Shown here: positions 33,241 to 46,438 of the stretch, one piece after another
Layout of the letters: every line of letters starts with the position of its first letter
Numbering within the stretch: the first letter of the stretch is position 1
Assembly: GCA_029204225.1 (NCBI GenBank)
Contig: CM055106.1
Location: 51,033,325-51,097,324 of the forward strand
Direction: 5' to 3'
DNA from: Diphasiastrum complanatum
Taxonomy: Eukaryota; Streptophyta; Lycopodiopsida; Lycopodiales; Lycopodiaceae
Length of the DNA stretch: 64,000 nucleotides
Program-made: the position numbers and the translations under genes
The notes under the pieces: model-generated
The model's input: only the letters and a program-made list of their open reading frames with translations
The model's database searches: none
What the model was told of the DNA's origin: nothing

Positions 33241-36200
33241 TCCTACATCCATTTAATGTGTGGTTTCGACACATTCCGGTGCTGATTTGTCAGATTTGAT
33301 ACTTGCTGGTTTTTGTGTCTTTTAGGGCACATTTAGGGTTTGAAAAAATTTATCTTCTTAGTTGGTTCTTATGGCAAGAGATTTGGGAGCAATTTGTACT
33401 TGTTCAGGTGAAGATATGTTGGATGACACCAACTATTCTTCATGGAGTTGCAAGCTGAGATTTTGCATCTACGTGATGATCAAGATTTTATCGGTAACAA
33501 GATCTATCTTATATCATTTGAGATTTTGCAAGACCTCTAAAAGTGCTTGGGAAACACTTTTAAAGATGTACCGAATAAAGGATTCATCATCATGCTTTCT
33601 CCTCTCTACTTCATCCTTTTTGAAGGTAGAAGAGCAAAGTCTTGCAAAGTTTGATCATTGTCTTTCTACAAGTACAAGTTTGCATCAGAATGTTGGTATG
33701 TTAAAGCATTCTTTTTCTCTTGAGCCATTTGTTGCAAATGATGGATGCATTAGTGAAGAACCTCAAGATAATGTTTTGGAAAAGGCTGAAATCAAACATT
33801 CTTTGAAGCCATTGGAGGAGGGAAAAAAATCATGTCAATTAGTACATGGGTTCAAAGTGGCGTGTTGTTGGATTTTTTGGGTGTTCAAAGTGGCAAGCTG
33901 TAGGTTTTTTTTTGAAGATGGTGGACACCAGATTCAGCCATGGTTTATTGATCATTTTCAGCCTATGTTACATTGTGAGCATCCTATTATGCATCGGGAA
34001 CGGCCTGTAGATGGTTTTTGGACAGCAAGGTCCACATTTGGCACACTTTGGACAACAAAGTGTTGGTGATTTTGTGGCTGTTGGACAGCCTGCTACAGTT
34101 TCTTGTTGGTTGTCCGAGTCTTTGCGGGATTGCAAAGCATCTTTTTACCGGTGTTGTCTTACCTAGTGTTGGTGAGCAGATCATTGATAGTAAGATTCGA
34201 GAGGATGTGATGGTAAAAGAGTATCATACTCTTCTTTATGAATCATGTGGTAAAGAGTATCATACTCCTTGACCATGTAGGTTCCTCCTTTTGGAAATCT
34301 TTGCATGCTATGCTTTCCCATGATACATGCTTCACATAGTTTTGATTTTGACTTCATCATTGGGAGACCAAGAACCATGTTCAAAATAAGCCAACTTTGA
34401 TAGTTGAGTTTGCCATATCTTTCATGTCATGACTACGCTTGATTTCTGTGTATTGATGAGATTGCCTTCTGATTGAATATTGGAGCATATAGTTTGAAAC
34501 AATTTCTTTCTTTGACTCCTTTGGCTACCACCTTGTCGTGATTATGAACACTTTTTGTCTTCATAATTGACTTTCATTTATTGAGTTGTGATTGGTTCAA
34601 TAAAGAGCAAATTGTTTGCCGAACCAGGTATGTTCAAGACATCCTTGATGTAGTTGATCTCTTGAGATGGCATCCTTACGAGCATAGTTTCATCAAATTG
34701 TGATTTGAACAAGTTTGAATCATGAGTCACGACTAGGGGAGAAAGAGTTAAGGCCATACTTTCCAATATACAACTTACAAAATTTAGGCCATAGTTTTCA
34801 ACCGAAGTTGAAGCATGCTGCATGATGGAACATTCACTTAACTAGCCTATTATCACAATATTTTCACTTCAAATGTATATGATTTAAATCACCTATTCTA
34901 CTTCAAGCATATCCACCAAAATATGCACCGAAAAAAAAAAATCCAATTCGATTTTTAGGAAGTTGATTTGGAACCAGTTTGAATGGGAGAATTGGCTGGA
35001 AATTATGCTTACTAATGTGCTCCCTTGTCCTTTCACATCATATGTGAAATCATCTCTCCAATGCACCTTTGTTGGTCCCATGAAACTTTGTGAACCAAGC
35101 CTTGTGAGCATTCATGTGTTGTGAAGCTCCTGAGTCAATGTACCAACCTATGGTAGAGTTGTATGTGGCAATTGTAGTTGTGAGTAACTTGAAACCATCT
35201 TCTTTATCTTCATCTTTGTCAACTCTTTCGCTAGTGACCAATTTGCTTACGAATACATTGCTTGTTTTGAAAAGCTGCCATCAATCTCTTGTTTAGTGCC
35301 ACTTTTCTTTCCCCTCACCTTCTTGAGTCTTCCCCCATTTTTGATTCTTTTGACCTTGTTTCTTCTTTGTAGCAAAGCCTTGCTCCACAGATTTTCCATG
35401 TGAAGCGACATTTTGTCTTCTCATCTCTTCTTGTAACAAAGTTAATTTCTTCAAAGGTGAGTTGCTTGTCTTTCACCTAAGTCATGACAATTTTGATAGG
35501 TATATAGGAGGTTCTTGAGCACAACAGATTTCAAATTTAAATTGAGGACTTTTTAATCGATTGCCTCTATTTGGTTTTTGATATCCTTGACATTTGTGAA
35601 ATTCAAATGAAAGATGTTTAAGGCATTAGCATTTTCCAACATCAAGTTTAGAATGTCCCATGTTTTTTTAGGGCCTTTAGCATCCTTGATATATGGAACT
35701 ATGCACTATGCTGTATTTCAAAAACAAATAGAGTGTATGATGTGCTTTTTGATTCCTTTTGATAAACTCCTTTGCCTCTTTCTCAATGTATGGTTGTGTC
35801 TCGTTGTGTGTCAATGTTCTAATAATCTTGATATATAAGTATGTTTTGTACCTTAAACTTTTAGACATTAATCTTGATATATAAGTATGTTTTGTACCTT
35901 AAAATTTTAGACATTGGTAGTTGGAGCCATCCATTTCATTTGAATTGGAAAGAACATCATCATATAGACTTGCCATCTTCACTCCAAATACCTCACAGAA
36001 AATTGCTTCAAAATCTTGAGTTATGGAACTTTATCAACCACCTAGGGTTATAACCTAGGGTTCGATATATTTTGCAAATGGGAAAGGCTTTTGCCACAAG
36101 ATTGTAGTATATGGTTGCTCAAGACCTTTTGAATGGCTAAAATTGACGACCCTAGCTATGTCTCCAATTTTTCCAACTGCTCCCAACTATGTCTCCCAAC

Positions 36201-37697
36201 TATGTACCTAGGCTTTTATGAACCTAGGGTTTGTTGTTATTCAAGAGGGTTTTATATGGCTAGATAGCTCTTTGCTTGTTCTTCAAAAAGACGAATTTGG
36301 CTTGTCAAAGAAGTTGGCCAATAGACAAAATTAAGTAGATTTTTGGAACCCTATATTGATTAGCTATTGCCTCGTGCATTGTCGTTTCATATTGTTGAAT
36401 AATGGTTTCATTGCATAATTTAAATGCGTTAATAAGAGCAATGAATTTTGCATTTGGATTCTTTAAATTCATATGGTGAAAAAACTATCTTCATCGTATT
36501 CTTGTATGGAACCTAACATATCTAGCTATTTATTTAACAAAGGTCACTTCCAATGAAAGTTGCTCTTTGCAAATTGTAAAAAAAAGTGTAACTTTTTTTG
36601 AAAGTTTGTCAAACCAAGCCATTAAAAAAAAATAATATAAAAAAATATAAGATGTAGTTGATTTCGAAGATATACCACTTTTGCCGCATTTTTTACTTGA
36701 AACATCTTGGCAAGAGTCTCCCAAGCACTTTTGAAAGTCTTGCATGATCTAAAAGTCTCCCAAGCACTTTTGGAAGTCTTGTATGATCTGATATGAGGAA
36801 GGATAGATCTCTTCACTGATAATGCAATGACGGAATGTGCTTGTGCATCTCGTCTATCCCACTTCTTTTGCTCATCAAAAGACACCTCCGTAGATGATGA
36901 AATAGTTGTTCTAGATGGTGTAATAGGTGCCAAGGTAGACGGCCTCTCTTCGTCACCATTAACTACTTCCCACAAACCTTTAGCAATTAGAAGGTTCTTT
37001 ATCATATAGCACCACAAGGATTAGTTTGTGCCATCCAGCCTATCTTCATTAAATAAAGAACCAATAGACTCCGATTCTTTAGCCGTAACATAAAATCAGC
37101 TTGTAGTAGATAGGAAATAGACTTTCCAAGACAAAATCTACTCAAAGGACATCAATCTTAAAGTTGAAATTATGAGCACAATAGATTGCAATACTCCACA
37201 TGCAATTTGTTCAACAAGTAATGAAATAGGTGGTTGATTATTGCACAATAAACAGAATGCTCACAAATAGGTACACTTCAAATGAAGCCACAACCAAAAC
37301 CAAAAATTTGTGGCTAAAAAGAGTGCACACTATGTGCATATAGAGCTGATGGTAGCGCCCTACTCCAAGCTCACCAACAAAGAAATTTCAGCAAGAAATT
37401 TGTCCGAAACACATGTATCTTCATTTGTGGATGGGCGCCCTCTTACAAAGAAGTAAATCTGAAATTTTCAGCATGTAATTGAGTCAAAATCACATGCAAT
37501 TGGTTTGAGCATAGGTGCCCTACTGCTAGCTCTCAAATAGGTGAAGGTGCCCAGCAGATTTCCTACAAAAAAGTTATAAGAAGATGAACAGATTCTTCTC
37601 TTGCAAAAATCAACAGCTTGATGATTTTCTGCTACCAAAAGGGGAAGAAGATAACTTTCTTTTGGGCGCCCTCCTGCATGCAATCTGATCACCTAAA

Positions 37698-37710
37698 GGC
37701 TCTGATACCA
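37698..37710 (-). other. Primer binding site of element F'
   Basis: GGCTCTGATACCA on the plus strand is the reverse complement of TGGTATCAGAGCC and abuts the LTR at 37711. Confidence 0.85.
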
Positions 37711-38192
37711 TGTAGGAAATAGACGCCTAAGGATCCAAGATCTTAACTATTCAATCACACAAAGCATTCTCAAAAGAAAGAGAGGGATGGCTAGAAACCC
37801 TCTTGTTGAAACTCGTGGACAGCCAAGGAGAATAGTCAGTATCGCTTACAAAAGTGTCTCATACAAATGGGATGCACACATATACATAGTCCAAGATGAC
37901 TATCTAACTTCATGACTATTGGCTATCCAACTACTTGACTATTGACTATCCAACTTTCTATAAGTTACATAGAAAGAATAAGGTACCTCCAAAATGTCAA
38001 GTTGGGGTACTTAATGTCACAATTAGGCCTAGTGGACCCACGAGTCCCTACCAAGTTAAGTTCATACTAACTTAGCTAACTCTAAGTTTAGTAGGCCTAA
38101 TAGAGATAAATAAACCATGGTTACACAACTCTCGACCTTTTCTGGTCAAAGTAACCTATGGTAATGTAAGCAATTCCATTTACATTCCAACA
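37711..38192 (-). repeat. Copia 5' LTR F' (minus orientation)
   Basis: 482 bp, on the minus strand TGTTGGAATG to TTTCCTACA, with the primer site on its left. It is the inverted relative of the LTR at 32104-32558. Confidence 0.8.
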
Positions 38193-40068
38193 GTCTGCTT
38201 TGTTGAATTGGTAAATTTCTTGAGACTTGGCATATTGAAATAATATAATATGCTATATTGATTTTCTTGAATTTGTAGATGCTTTTGATGAATGTATAAC
38301 ATATTTGTTGAAATTTAAATTTTTGAAAGTTAGAACAATTACTATCTATGTGAAATAGCAAAATCTTCTTATTATTTTAAAGTTCCCTAAAGAATCTCAT
38401 ATATGCTGGAGTCATTTTCAACAGTGGAAACATCTCCAACAACCCAAGTGAAATAGGAAGAACTCAAAGATTGGAATTATCCAGTCTCATGTTATGGTAC
38501 AAATAAATATCAATTGATACCCTTAAATACCCATTTTGAGAATGAGAAAGATATGGCAATTTTTTTTATTTTATTAGGACCGTTTCGAACAATTTAATTG
38601 GCCGTAGATAATCAATCAAGGACACATGATCTTTAGAATCAATTTGCTTTTCACATTCAAACTACAAAGGTTGATACATGCATTTATGATTACAATTTCT
38701 ACTGATATGGTCTTCTTCTTTGCAATGAATGTATCCATGATTGTATGACGATGGTTCTTTCAAATTATATCAACCTCTGATGGTCATTGTAATTAGAAAC
38801 ATATATTTGTTTGTGTTCTTTTAAATTTTTCTCATATTTGAATGTAGATTTCATCAGTACTTACAATGTTGGAAATGATCACGCAAGTGATTTTGAAGAC
38901 CAAATAAGTACCATTTATGAGATCAACATTCACTAAATCGCACTTTGGTCATCACCAATCAAAATTTCTTGTTGAATGTTTTCATAGGTCCAATTTGTTA
39001 TAACTAATACCACAATTTCGTGTAATACTATGTAAAAATCTATGTGCACATTTTTTTGCAGTTGTCCCATGATTGAGATATAGACTTTAATTGATGTCAC
39101 ACTTTTTTCACCAATTTGAAGCTTTTCTCAAAAATAAGATGTTCATGATTGCAATATACATAGAAGTCAATGTAACCTCAAAGATCTATGTTACTTTTTT
39201 CAAATATACTCTCACGATAATTAAAATCTTTCATTTCTCACAAGGTATAGTATTAAAATCTTTGAGTATTGGCATGCTGATGATGTTCATAGGAAATCAA
39301 AAGTGGTTACTTGACATTCGAAAGTGGTGTTTTACACTGACTGAAAAAAATGGTCTAGGTGCTTGCGAAAGAGTACAGAACCATTATGTTGACATGTTAC
39401 CATTTTAACATAATTGCATAAAGAAAATATTTTGGATTATTATTGGTCTCTTTGATTTCATATAACCCCTCATAGGCTTCATAATCATTATCATTGTCTT
39501 CATTGTTAATGATATGGGGATCAAAAGAAAGTTCTTTATCTATTTACTTAAATCTAGGGGCTTTGCCATACATCCATGAAAATGGTGCCTCAATTTGAGT
39601 TCTATGTTTGGTTGAAAATTTTAAATATCATCGTATAATTCTAATAATATATTTTCCACCTACTTAACAACATTTATAAGTTTTTTGTTGATAAGCCTTA
39701 TGCATTGAAAAATGAATTAACATGTCATCCATTACAATGACTCTCATTCACCCACTTGCCATTGAAACTGTTTGTTTAACACCAACTTTTATTTCGTGAG
39801 TCAAATGTAACATGTGCCACACTATAATTGTAAACATTAACACAACAACACACGATTGTTCTATAGTTTTTGTAAGGAAACTTGAATACTCTTAAATTAA
39901 ATACTCGTACGTACATATTTTAGTTATACTCTATAAGAAAAAAACAAAAGAAATATAAGTAGAAAAATATAAACGGCAAATTATATACAACAAAAAAAAA
40001 TTGAAATAGTGTGGAATAGAAGATTGAGAAGTAGAAATTTATCTTAAAAAAAAAATGATTTTTGAAAT

Positions 40069-40070
<2 letters not shown>
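38193..40070. other. AT-rich region without a recognised gene
   Basis: A single 105-codon frame (39091-39408) has no recognisable domain and is probably chance. Nothing else supportable was seen. Confidence 0.4.
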
Positions 40071-40111
<41 letters not shown>

Positions 40112-40127
40112 ACGCACACACACACAC

Positions 40128-40193
<66 letters not shown>
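40071..40193. repeat. Compound (CG)n(CA)n(CT)n microsatellite
   Basis: CGCGCGCG, then about 85 bases of CA with scattered CG, then about 32 bases of CT. ORFs predicted through it are artefacts of the repeat. Confidence 0.95.
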
Positions 40194-40195
<2 letters not shown>

Positions 40196-40523
40196 ATTAG
40201 AACGTTTGACTTTGAGAATGCATTTGAAAGATGAACATGAAGGGTAATCATATGTGATTTCACAAGACCAAAAAAGTAATGTGATACAATGAAGTCATTG
40301 TTTGATATAGTGAATGCTTCCAAAGTACTATTTTTCAAGACACAATTTCATACACTGATGATGTCACAATTGTTGAAAGTCAATAAAATTAGAGATAAAT
40401 TGGTTGCAAGATGGTGAATGATAATGAGATTGTTCAAATCACATCAAGTAGTCTATTAGATTCTTATCATCCATATATACCAAGAAGTGGTTGCTCACAT
40501 GTGACAAGTTAGGCAAAATGCTT

Positions 40524-41310
40524 TTACAAGACAACTAAAGGCATGAAAATCCCATGATTGGATTCAACATAGGATATTTCATGCTCTTGTATTGCATCTT
40601 TCATTGTTTGTTGCAATGTTTCGCATTGCTCTCTTCGTTTGAGATCACATCTATTGCTGTTTGGCAATATGTATAAGAAACATATGATCATTGCATGATT
40701 TGGAGTCAATATTGGATTATATTTTGATTAAAGATATGTCATTCGTGTAATGTAATCTCTGACCATCTCTCTCTTTTCCATCTTCATCCTGCTCAACAAA
40801 AGGCATGAAACTTCTAGAAACTTTCTTGGCTTGAATCGAGTGATCAATACCGCTTTCACTACTATCCAATCATTGGGTTTAATTATTTTTGGAAAACTAG
40901 CTCTTATAGAAATGATCTTCTAACCACTAAATTTCACAGACCTCATTGGAGTTCTGGATAAATATGAGGAGTATTCAATATGACTGGCGAAGGTTATGTG
41001 AAGGTTTACGGACAAATATTGATATTTTTTTTGACAATGGTCTATTTCCTTCAATAAAAATGATCAGAATCAGAAAGAACCCTTAGATTGGTGAGTATTT
41101 GGCCATCGGCTATTGGCCAATTTCTATCTTACCAACCATTTGAATTTCAAATTAGGTGGAAAACACCTTTTTATTTACCAATTTGACTTATAGGCCTTTA
41201 ATTGATCTAATTCTTGCAATGGTCCTAAAATCACTTTTATCTCAAACTAATGAATGAAAAACTAATGTGCTCATTGGGTTGTGGACTTACACACGGAAGG
41301 TGCTAGAACC
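40524..41310 (-). mobile_element. Gypsy relic: gag piece and LTR piece
   Basis: The minus strand at about 40524-40712 encodes a decayed copy of the G1 gag end (LTPNHAVI-like, DLKRREQCETLQQTMKDAI). Sequence near 41160-41310 (GTGCTCATTGGG, then GGACTTACACACGG) resembles the gypsy LTR family also seen at 10075, 43477 and 62904. Both are in the same orientation, as expected for one old copy. It is heavily broken. Confidence 0.5.
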
Positions 41311-41419
41311 AATGCCAATAGTAGATTAGCAAGCACGAACAATAAAAAAAACAAGTGTTGAATAGTCAAAATAGCTTTTTGTGAAATAAATAAAGTTTAG
41401 GACATGAAATGGATCTAAT

Positions 41420-42345
41420 CAATCGATAAGACGGATTGGATGCATGGCTATTATTAAATGCAAGCTAATATTAATGACACAATTTTGATAATAAGCAATG
41501 TGCTTGCTTCTAGAATGAAATCTAAGATTGATTGACAATGCAATAGCACTTTGAGTATCACACTAAATAATTGTTGGAGCATGTTGTCATGAGGCCAATG
41601 TCAGACAATAAATTTCTCAACCAGCCTATTTTTTAGCCTATAAAACTTTAATGCACTTTGATTTTGTCGAGGACATTGCAATTTTTTTTTTTTTTTGTGA
41701 CATTATGGTATTACCACCATTGAGTAGGAAGACAAATCCAAAAGCGGATTTTCTTGTGTCAACATCGCCTACCTAATTTGCATATGTATATCTATGCAAT
41801 GTGTGAATATCAGATGGATCAGTCTCTCCATAGCATATGCAAAGGTCGATAGTAGCTCGAACATATCTTACGACTTTTAATAAAGCCTTTCAGTTAATTA
41901 TTTTAGGATTAACCGTATATTGGCTCAAAGAGTTGACAACATATGCAAGATCGGGCTTGGTGGAGATCATTGCATACACGAGGGATCCAATAATAGACTG
42001 AAATGGATATACTTTCATTTTGTCCTTCTTCTCTTTGGTTTGAGGGCATTGCTCTTTCGGTAATTTAAGACCTGGATCCATAGGAGAATGTACATGCTTG
42101 CAATACATGAAATTAAATTTCATAAGTGTATTAAAGATATACCTCTATTGAGTAATGTAGAGGCACTTCTTGTTTCTATCTCTGTGGATGTGGATCCCAA
42201 GACAATAATGAGCCCAAATTTGTCATCTCGAATTGTTGAGATAAGATCTTTTATCAATTACTGAATAGCAATGTATCATCCACATATTGTGTGCTGATGA
42301 AGGATTGTCGAATGGCCTTGAAATACATATCGTAGTCTGCACAAT
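41420..42345 (-). mobile_element. Copia RT and RNase H relic
   Basis: The minus strand carries a YVDDTLL stretch near 42260-42290 and a CKHVHSPMDPGLKLPKEQC run near 42040-42110. SIIGSLVYAMISTKPDLAYVV lies near 41930-42000, and an RNase H tail (SAIALS, FHSRSKHI-like) near 41480-41560. It lacks gag, integrase and LTRs, is heavily broken, and looks old. Confidence 0.75.
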
Positions 42346-43010
42346 TTCAGTCTATTTAGTTTACTTGAATGCTGATTCTACACTATTCCACAAACAAGAA
42401 AGCTAATCCACTCTACTCCACAATACATAATGAAAGAAAGCACGAAAAGTAATCTAATTCCACAACCACACATAGAGAATGGAAGTGCAAGATCATAAAA
42501 GTATCACACAAGAAACCAATATGATCAAGGAGCTCAAGAATTGCCAATACTCATGGAGGATCTTCTATTCAATATCAAAGTAGAGACAAATACAAAAAAC
42601 TCTCTCACATTTACATTTCAGCCCGTTTGAGAACCTCATGTGTGTCCTACTCTCCTTGTCGCTTCATGGACTGCTTTGTTTTCCCAAGGCTTCAAATATT
42701 TGGAATCGTAATTTGTTTCCAAGTTGTAGTGGCCCCAAGTATTCTCGCACCTTTTTGTATGAACCCGATTTCTTGCCAATCTTCAATCATCATGACATAC
42801 CATGAGGACATGAATGCCGTTCTATAGTAGAGTTGGACCATCGTACGGTGGTGGTCTTCTGACTACAAGGCTACATTTGGGTGGATTATGATAGGATTTA
42901 AGCCACAATCCCAAAAACATTCTTGATTCATAAGAAATGCCAAAGATCGACAATAGTCAGCACTCTCTCGAACACATATGTCAACACTAGACTTACATTT
43001 GTGGCCAAAG
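42346..43010. other. Region without a recognised gene
   Basis: No domain was recognised. Short ORFs here show no family pattern. Confidence 0.35.
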
Positions 43011-43476
43011 TCTAGTAGTGCAGCCTCAACTTATCATATGATGAGTTTTCCAAGATCCCTAGAATCACTGGCCAATTGACTGTTTCGTCCCTCGGTCGCT
43101 CTATTGGCCATGGATCTCTTCTCTTGATAGACATGTAAAAGGGATCAATCCTTTTCCAAGCAGGTGTCTTCAGGTACTCCTGCAGCCTCCTATTGTCTTT
43201 CAAGACCTTGCTTTTCCATTCTGGCTATGGCTGCAGGGCGGCAATGATGTCTGACCTCGAATAATATTTGCTTCGGTCCAGGTCTTCTTTTCTGCCTCTC
43301 ATGGTTCGAGGGTATTTCCTTCCGAACTTCTCGGACTCTCAAGTATCGGCCATCTTGGGTCTTGGCTCGATCGGTTGGGTTGCCTTTAGCTTCTACTGAG
43401 GCTTCGCCAGATAGTCCTCAAGTGCCTTGGCACCTTTATCTTCTTTTTGAGCCCTTTTACTGGTTGAGGGCTCAAC
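43011..43476 (-). pseudogene. Unidentified coding-like relic left of gypsy LTR G2
   Basis: This GC-richer stretch reads as protein on the minus strand. Its parts include PSTSKRAQKEDKGAKALEDYLAKPQ-like sequence near the LTR, then RRLQEYLKTPAWKRIDPFYMS and VNWPVILGILENSSYDKLRLHY near 43015-43200. It is not one continuous frame. The LTR at 43477 lies at its upstream end. I do not recognise the family. Confidence 0.3.
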
Positions 43477-44020
43477 TGTTGGGGATATTCCCATCATGGT
43501 TGTAAATAAATAAAATGTCAAAATTAATAAAAATAAGATGTGAGGGTCGTGGCATCTAGTGTGCGTAAGCCCATGGTTCAATGAGCACTTGTAAATATTT
43601 TTTTTGGAATAAACTAGACTTTGGGCCATGTAATTGAAAATAATATTAGAGGCCAAAGTTTAAGCTACTAAGTTTTTTGGTTTAGTCAAAAGTCAAATGG
43701 TGGTAGTGTTTCTTCCCATGACATAGATTAGTTTGTATTTCTTGTGAATGGTGTGGATTACAATCCCATCCTTTGCAAGTAGCCAATAGAAAGCAAGGGG
43801 CAAGGGCCACCCCAAAGATAAAAAGACACCATTTGTAACCAGTTTGCATGCTTAATGAGGAGGAGAGTCTACCATTGTGAAGAACAAGCATCCTCATTTG
43901 CTATTCAATCATTGTTAATGCTATTGTGTGCTTTTTCCTTTTGCTCTCTATTTTCCATTGTTTTTGTTTTCATTAGTTAAAGCTTTTCCATTAGAATGCA
44001 TAATGAGCAAGTGAGCTAAC

Positions 44021-44103
<83 letters not shown>

Positions 44104-44258
44104 GGTTTGTGGATGTGTTTAGTATTAGGAAGGGTAGTGTTATAAGAAAGTAGTGGGCATCTAAATTTTGCAACTAGGCTTAGTTAGGATCCTATCTTAG
44201 TGTTCTAAACCTTTTGACAGGCGGAGGGATGCCCAACATCTACTTGCGACATCCTACA
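43477..44258 (+). repeat. Gypsy 5' LTR (G2) with internal (CT)n
   Basis: TGTTGGGGATATTCCC to CATCCTACA, 782 bp, followed by a tRNA-Asp-like primer site. A (CT)n tract lies inside at 44026-44101. It is homologous to the solo LTR at 10075-10707 and the LTR at 62904-63536. Confidence 0.85.
44026..44101. repeat. (CT)n microsatellite inside gypsy LTR
   Basis: A near-perfect CT tract of about 75 bases in the downstream half of the LTR. Confidence 0.95.
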
Positions 44259-44259
44259 G

Positions 44260-44278
44260 TGGCGTTGTTGTCGGGGAT
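44260..44278 (+). other. Gypsy primer binding site, tRNA-Asp-like
   Basis: TGGCGTTGTTGTCGGGGAT is a close variant of TGGCGCCGTTGCCGGGGA, the site used by Athila/Tat-type gypsy elements. It follows the LTR by one base and supports the assignment of the G1-G3 family to that clade. Confidence 0.75.
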
Positions 44279-44569
44279 AGGAATCACTAACTAGTTATAG
44301 TTGCAATCTTAGTTGCTTTTGTTTTTCTTAGCTTGTTTTGAGTGGATTTTGGGGGTAGAATTAGCTAGTGTTTTGTGCTTTATTGTGCTTGGACTGTTCA
44401 CAGCAAGCAGAGGAGGTATAGTGGAGACCTTAACAGCCTCTAAGGGTTTGGCATCCAACCAAAAACCTTGAAAAATCATAAAAACTGTTCAAATCTATTT
44501 TTGGAGGGAAAGAGTCTCCAAAAATCACTCCAGTCCTTATTTTTCAAAATCCCCTTGGAACTAACCTTC

Positions 44570-45360
44570 GCATGACTAACATCAGTTCCAAGGTACTGTC
44601 CCAGACCTGCATAGAAGCTTGCGAGGGCTACTTCCCAACAGATTTCAAAAAAATAGAAAAAAACCATAAAAAATTCAAAAAACCTTTGAAAAATCAATTT
44701 TTTTTTTTCAAATATTCATAATAACCTTCACAAAGCCCTATGAAGTTCCATCTCAATGAGACAAGGACACAAAGAAGGCTACAAAGGTTCATTCCCAGAG
44801 GAAGTGCCCATGCGAAGGTTCCCAAGATAAAAAAGACGAAAAAAGAGTTGTGAACCCTCGCAGACAACAAATTTTTGAGTTCTAGTGGTAGGTAACCTTC
44901 ACAGAGAATTCTAAAGTTCTATCTCATTGAGACAAGGACATAGAAGAGCCTGCGAGAGTTAGTTTGATCCTAGTGAGCCACAAAGTGAATCTAAGTGCCT
45001 AAAAATCATCAAAATCAGAAGATACAAAGAATCCTTGCATAACTAACCTTTGCAGACCATCCCATTGTCTTCAAAATGTCATTTTACATCAATGATGAAG
45101 TTTGCAAGAGTTAGTACAAGATATTGGTAAAGATCAGAGCAAAAAAGTGTCCCTGAACCTCCCAGACAGTGAAATTTTTATTTCCTATGAGAGTTAACCT
45201 TCGCAGTTTTTTCCCGAGTTAGATCCATACCAGATCCAGCTCTAGTGAAGCTTGCGAAAGTTACTTACCAATATTTTTTGAGAAAATCAAAGTTTTTAAA
45301 TTGAAAAACAATGAAAAAACCCTTGCATAGCCAACCCTTGCACGAGTAACCTTCGCAAAT
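44570..45360 (+). repeat. Iterated AACCTTCGCA / TGCGAAGGTT motif cluster in G2 leader
   Basis: About a dozen or more copies and variants in both orientations, for example near 44573, 44620, 44811, 44853, 44888, 44950, 45040, 45200, 45250, 45319 and 45345. The same motif occurs after pol in G1. Confidence 0.75.
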
Positions 45361-46438
45361 AGAATCAATAGTTAGATCTGCACCAGATCAAGCTATTGTG
45401 AAAATCTCAGGCCAATCCGAACAAGGATCAAAAAGTTATTAAGGAAAAACCACCGTAAGAGGCCTAAAACCACACTATCGGCCAACCAAACTGATCAGAT
45501 CCCTTACGATCTAGATTGAATTCTACTGAATCAGCAAGATCCAACATCCTTGGACTCTACCACCGAATGAATCTGAGATCTGGACGATTAGTAGCCAGAA
45601 GAATAGTGAATCAAGCACCAAATCTTCCCAGAGTTGTAGCCGCGCAAAATGAGGCAGAAGTAGAACCAGCACCAGTGAATCCTATGGGTCACCCCGTACC
45701 TGTCGCACCCTTGCAAGCAGTCCGGAGAGCACCTCGCATGGAAATATCTAAATAGATGGGTCATCAAATCCTATCAGATTCATCCAGATCTACGAACAAG
45801 CATGTGAAATTTATGGAGATCAGACACCAGCAGGTAAACTGATGCTGTTCCCTATGTCTCTGGTAGTTGTAGCACAAGATTGGTTCTTCAACCTTTCGGA
45901 AGAATAGAAGACCACTTGGGAAGAATATAAAGCGGCTCTCATTATGTGCTTTAAGCAAGGAAGTTCCTAGAAGATCCATTTCTCCTGTTGAACAAGGTCA
46001 AAATGGGCAAAAGAGAAAGGGTCAGGGATTACATAGAATAACGGGTCAAGCACTTAAGATCCGAATGCAATGCAACCCTAACTCCTGATTATGCAGTTAT
46101 TATGTGGTTCCTTGTGGAGCTACCACAAATTATTAGAAGAGAACTTAAATGACGAGAGCAGTATGCTACATTGCAAGAAGCAATGGAAGATTCCATCAGA
46201 GAAGAAGAGGAGGGTTCAGACGAAGAATCATATCCAACCACCCAAAATTTGACTCCCTTGCCCAATTAAGCCTAGAACGAGTGCACCCTTGAATCTAGTC
46301 TCGGTACAACCGATAGCAGTTCCAAGAAGGACACCACTGGAAAAGCAAAACCCAACGTTCTAGTGCTAGCAGTTACAAGAGCACAAAAACGGAAGGGAGT
46401 GGCTCCATCTACAAAATCAGCAGTATCAATGGCCGACG

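Larger units (their letters stand above)
32559..34274 (+). mobile_element. Copia fossil F internal part: leader and gag start
   Basis: The leader (32572-33360) repeats GTAGGAGGGCGCC-type motifs. A gag N-terminus follows near 33371-33620 (TNYSSWSCKLRFC, SKSAWETLLKMY). The remaining 600 bp or so is not recognisable as pol. No matching 3' LTR in the same orientation is present. It is broken and old. The right limit, where similarity switches to the opposite strand, is approximate. Confidence 0.6.
34275..38192 (-). mobile_element. Copia fossil F' (minus strand): LTR, leader, gag, protease
   Basis: From right to left it has a 5' LTR 37711-38192, the primer site 37698-37710 and a leader. Gag starts near 37017 (NLLIAKGLWEVVNGDE, SKSAWET). 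The protease stretch (WYIDSGASQHMN) is near 35120-35150 and the pre-integrase zinc part (LGLPMMKSKSKLCEACIMGK) near 34310-34380. RT, RNase H and a second LTR are absent. It belongs to the same family as F but faces it. It is broken many times and old. Confidence 0.75.
44260..46438 (+). mobile_element. Gypsy fossil G2: leader and gag
   Basis: The leader runs 44279-45545 and is filled with the iterated AACCCTCGCA motif. Gag starts at 45546 (MNLRSGRLVARRIVNQAPNLPR). Gag-domain traces follow to about 46250 (SFQ..YEQACEIYGDQ-like, LRSECN), and then a stretch resembling the region after the zinc knuckles of G1. Pol is missing; a Copia LTR starts at 46439. It is broken many times. Confidence 0.8.

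Noticed and set aside
39091-39408. 105-codon frame in AT-rich sequence
   Set aside because: No recognisable motif and a composition expected by chance in AT-rich DNA.
40039-40338. Frames of alternating Cys/Val or Arg/Thr-His over the CA/CT tract
   Set aside because: They are translations of a dinucleotide repeat with no other coding sign.
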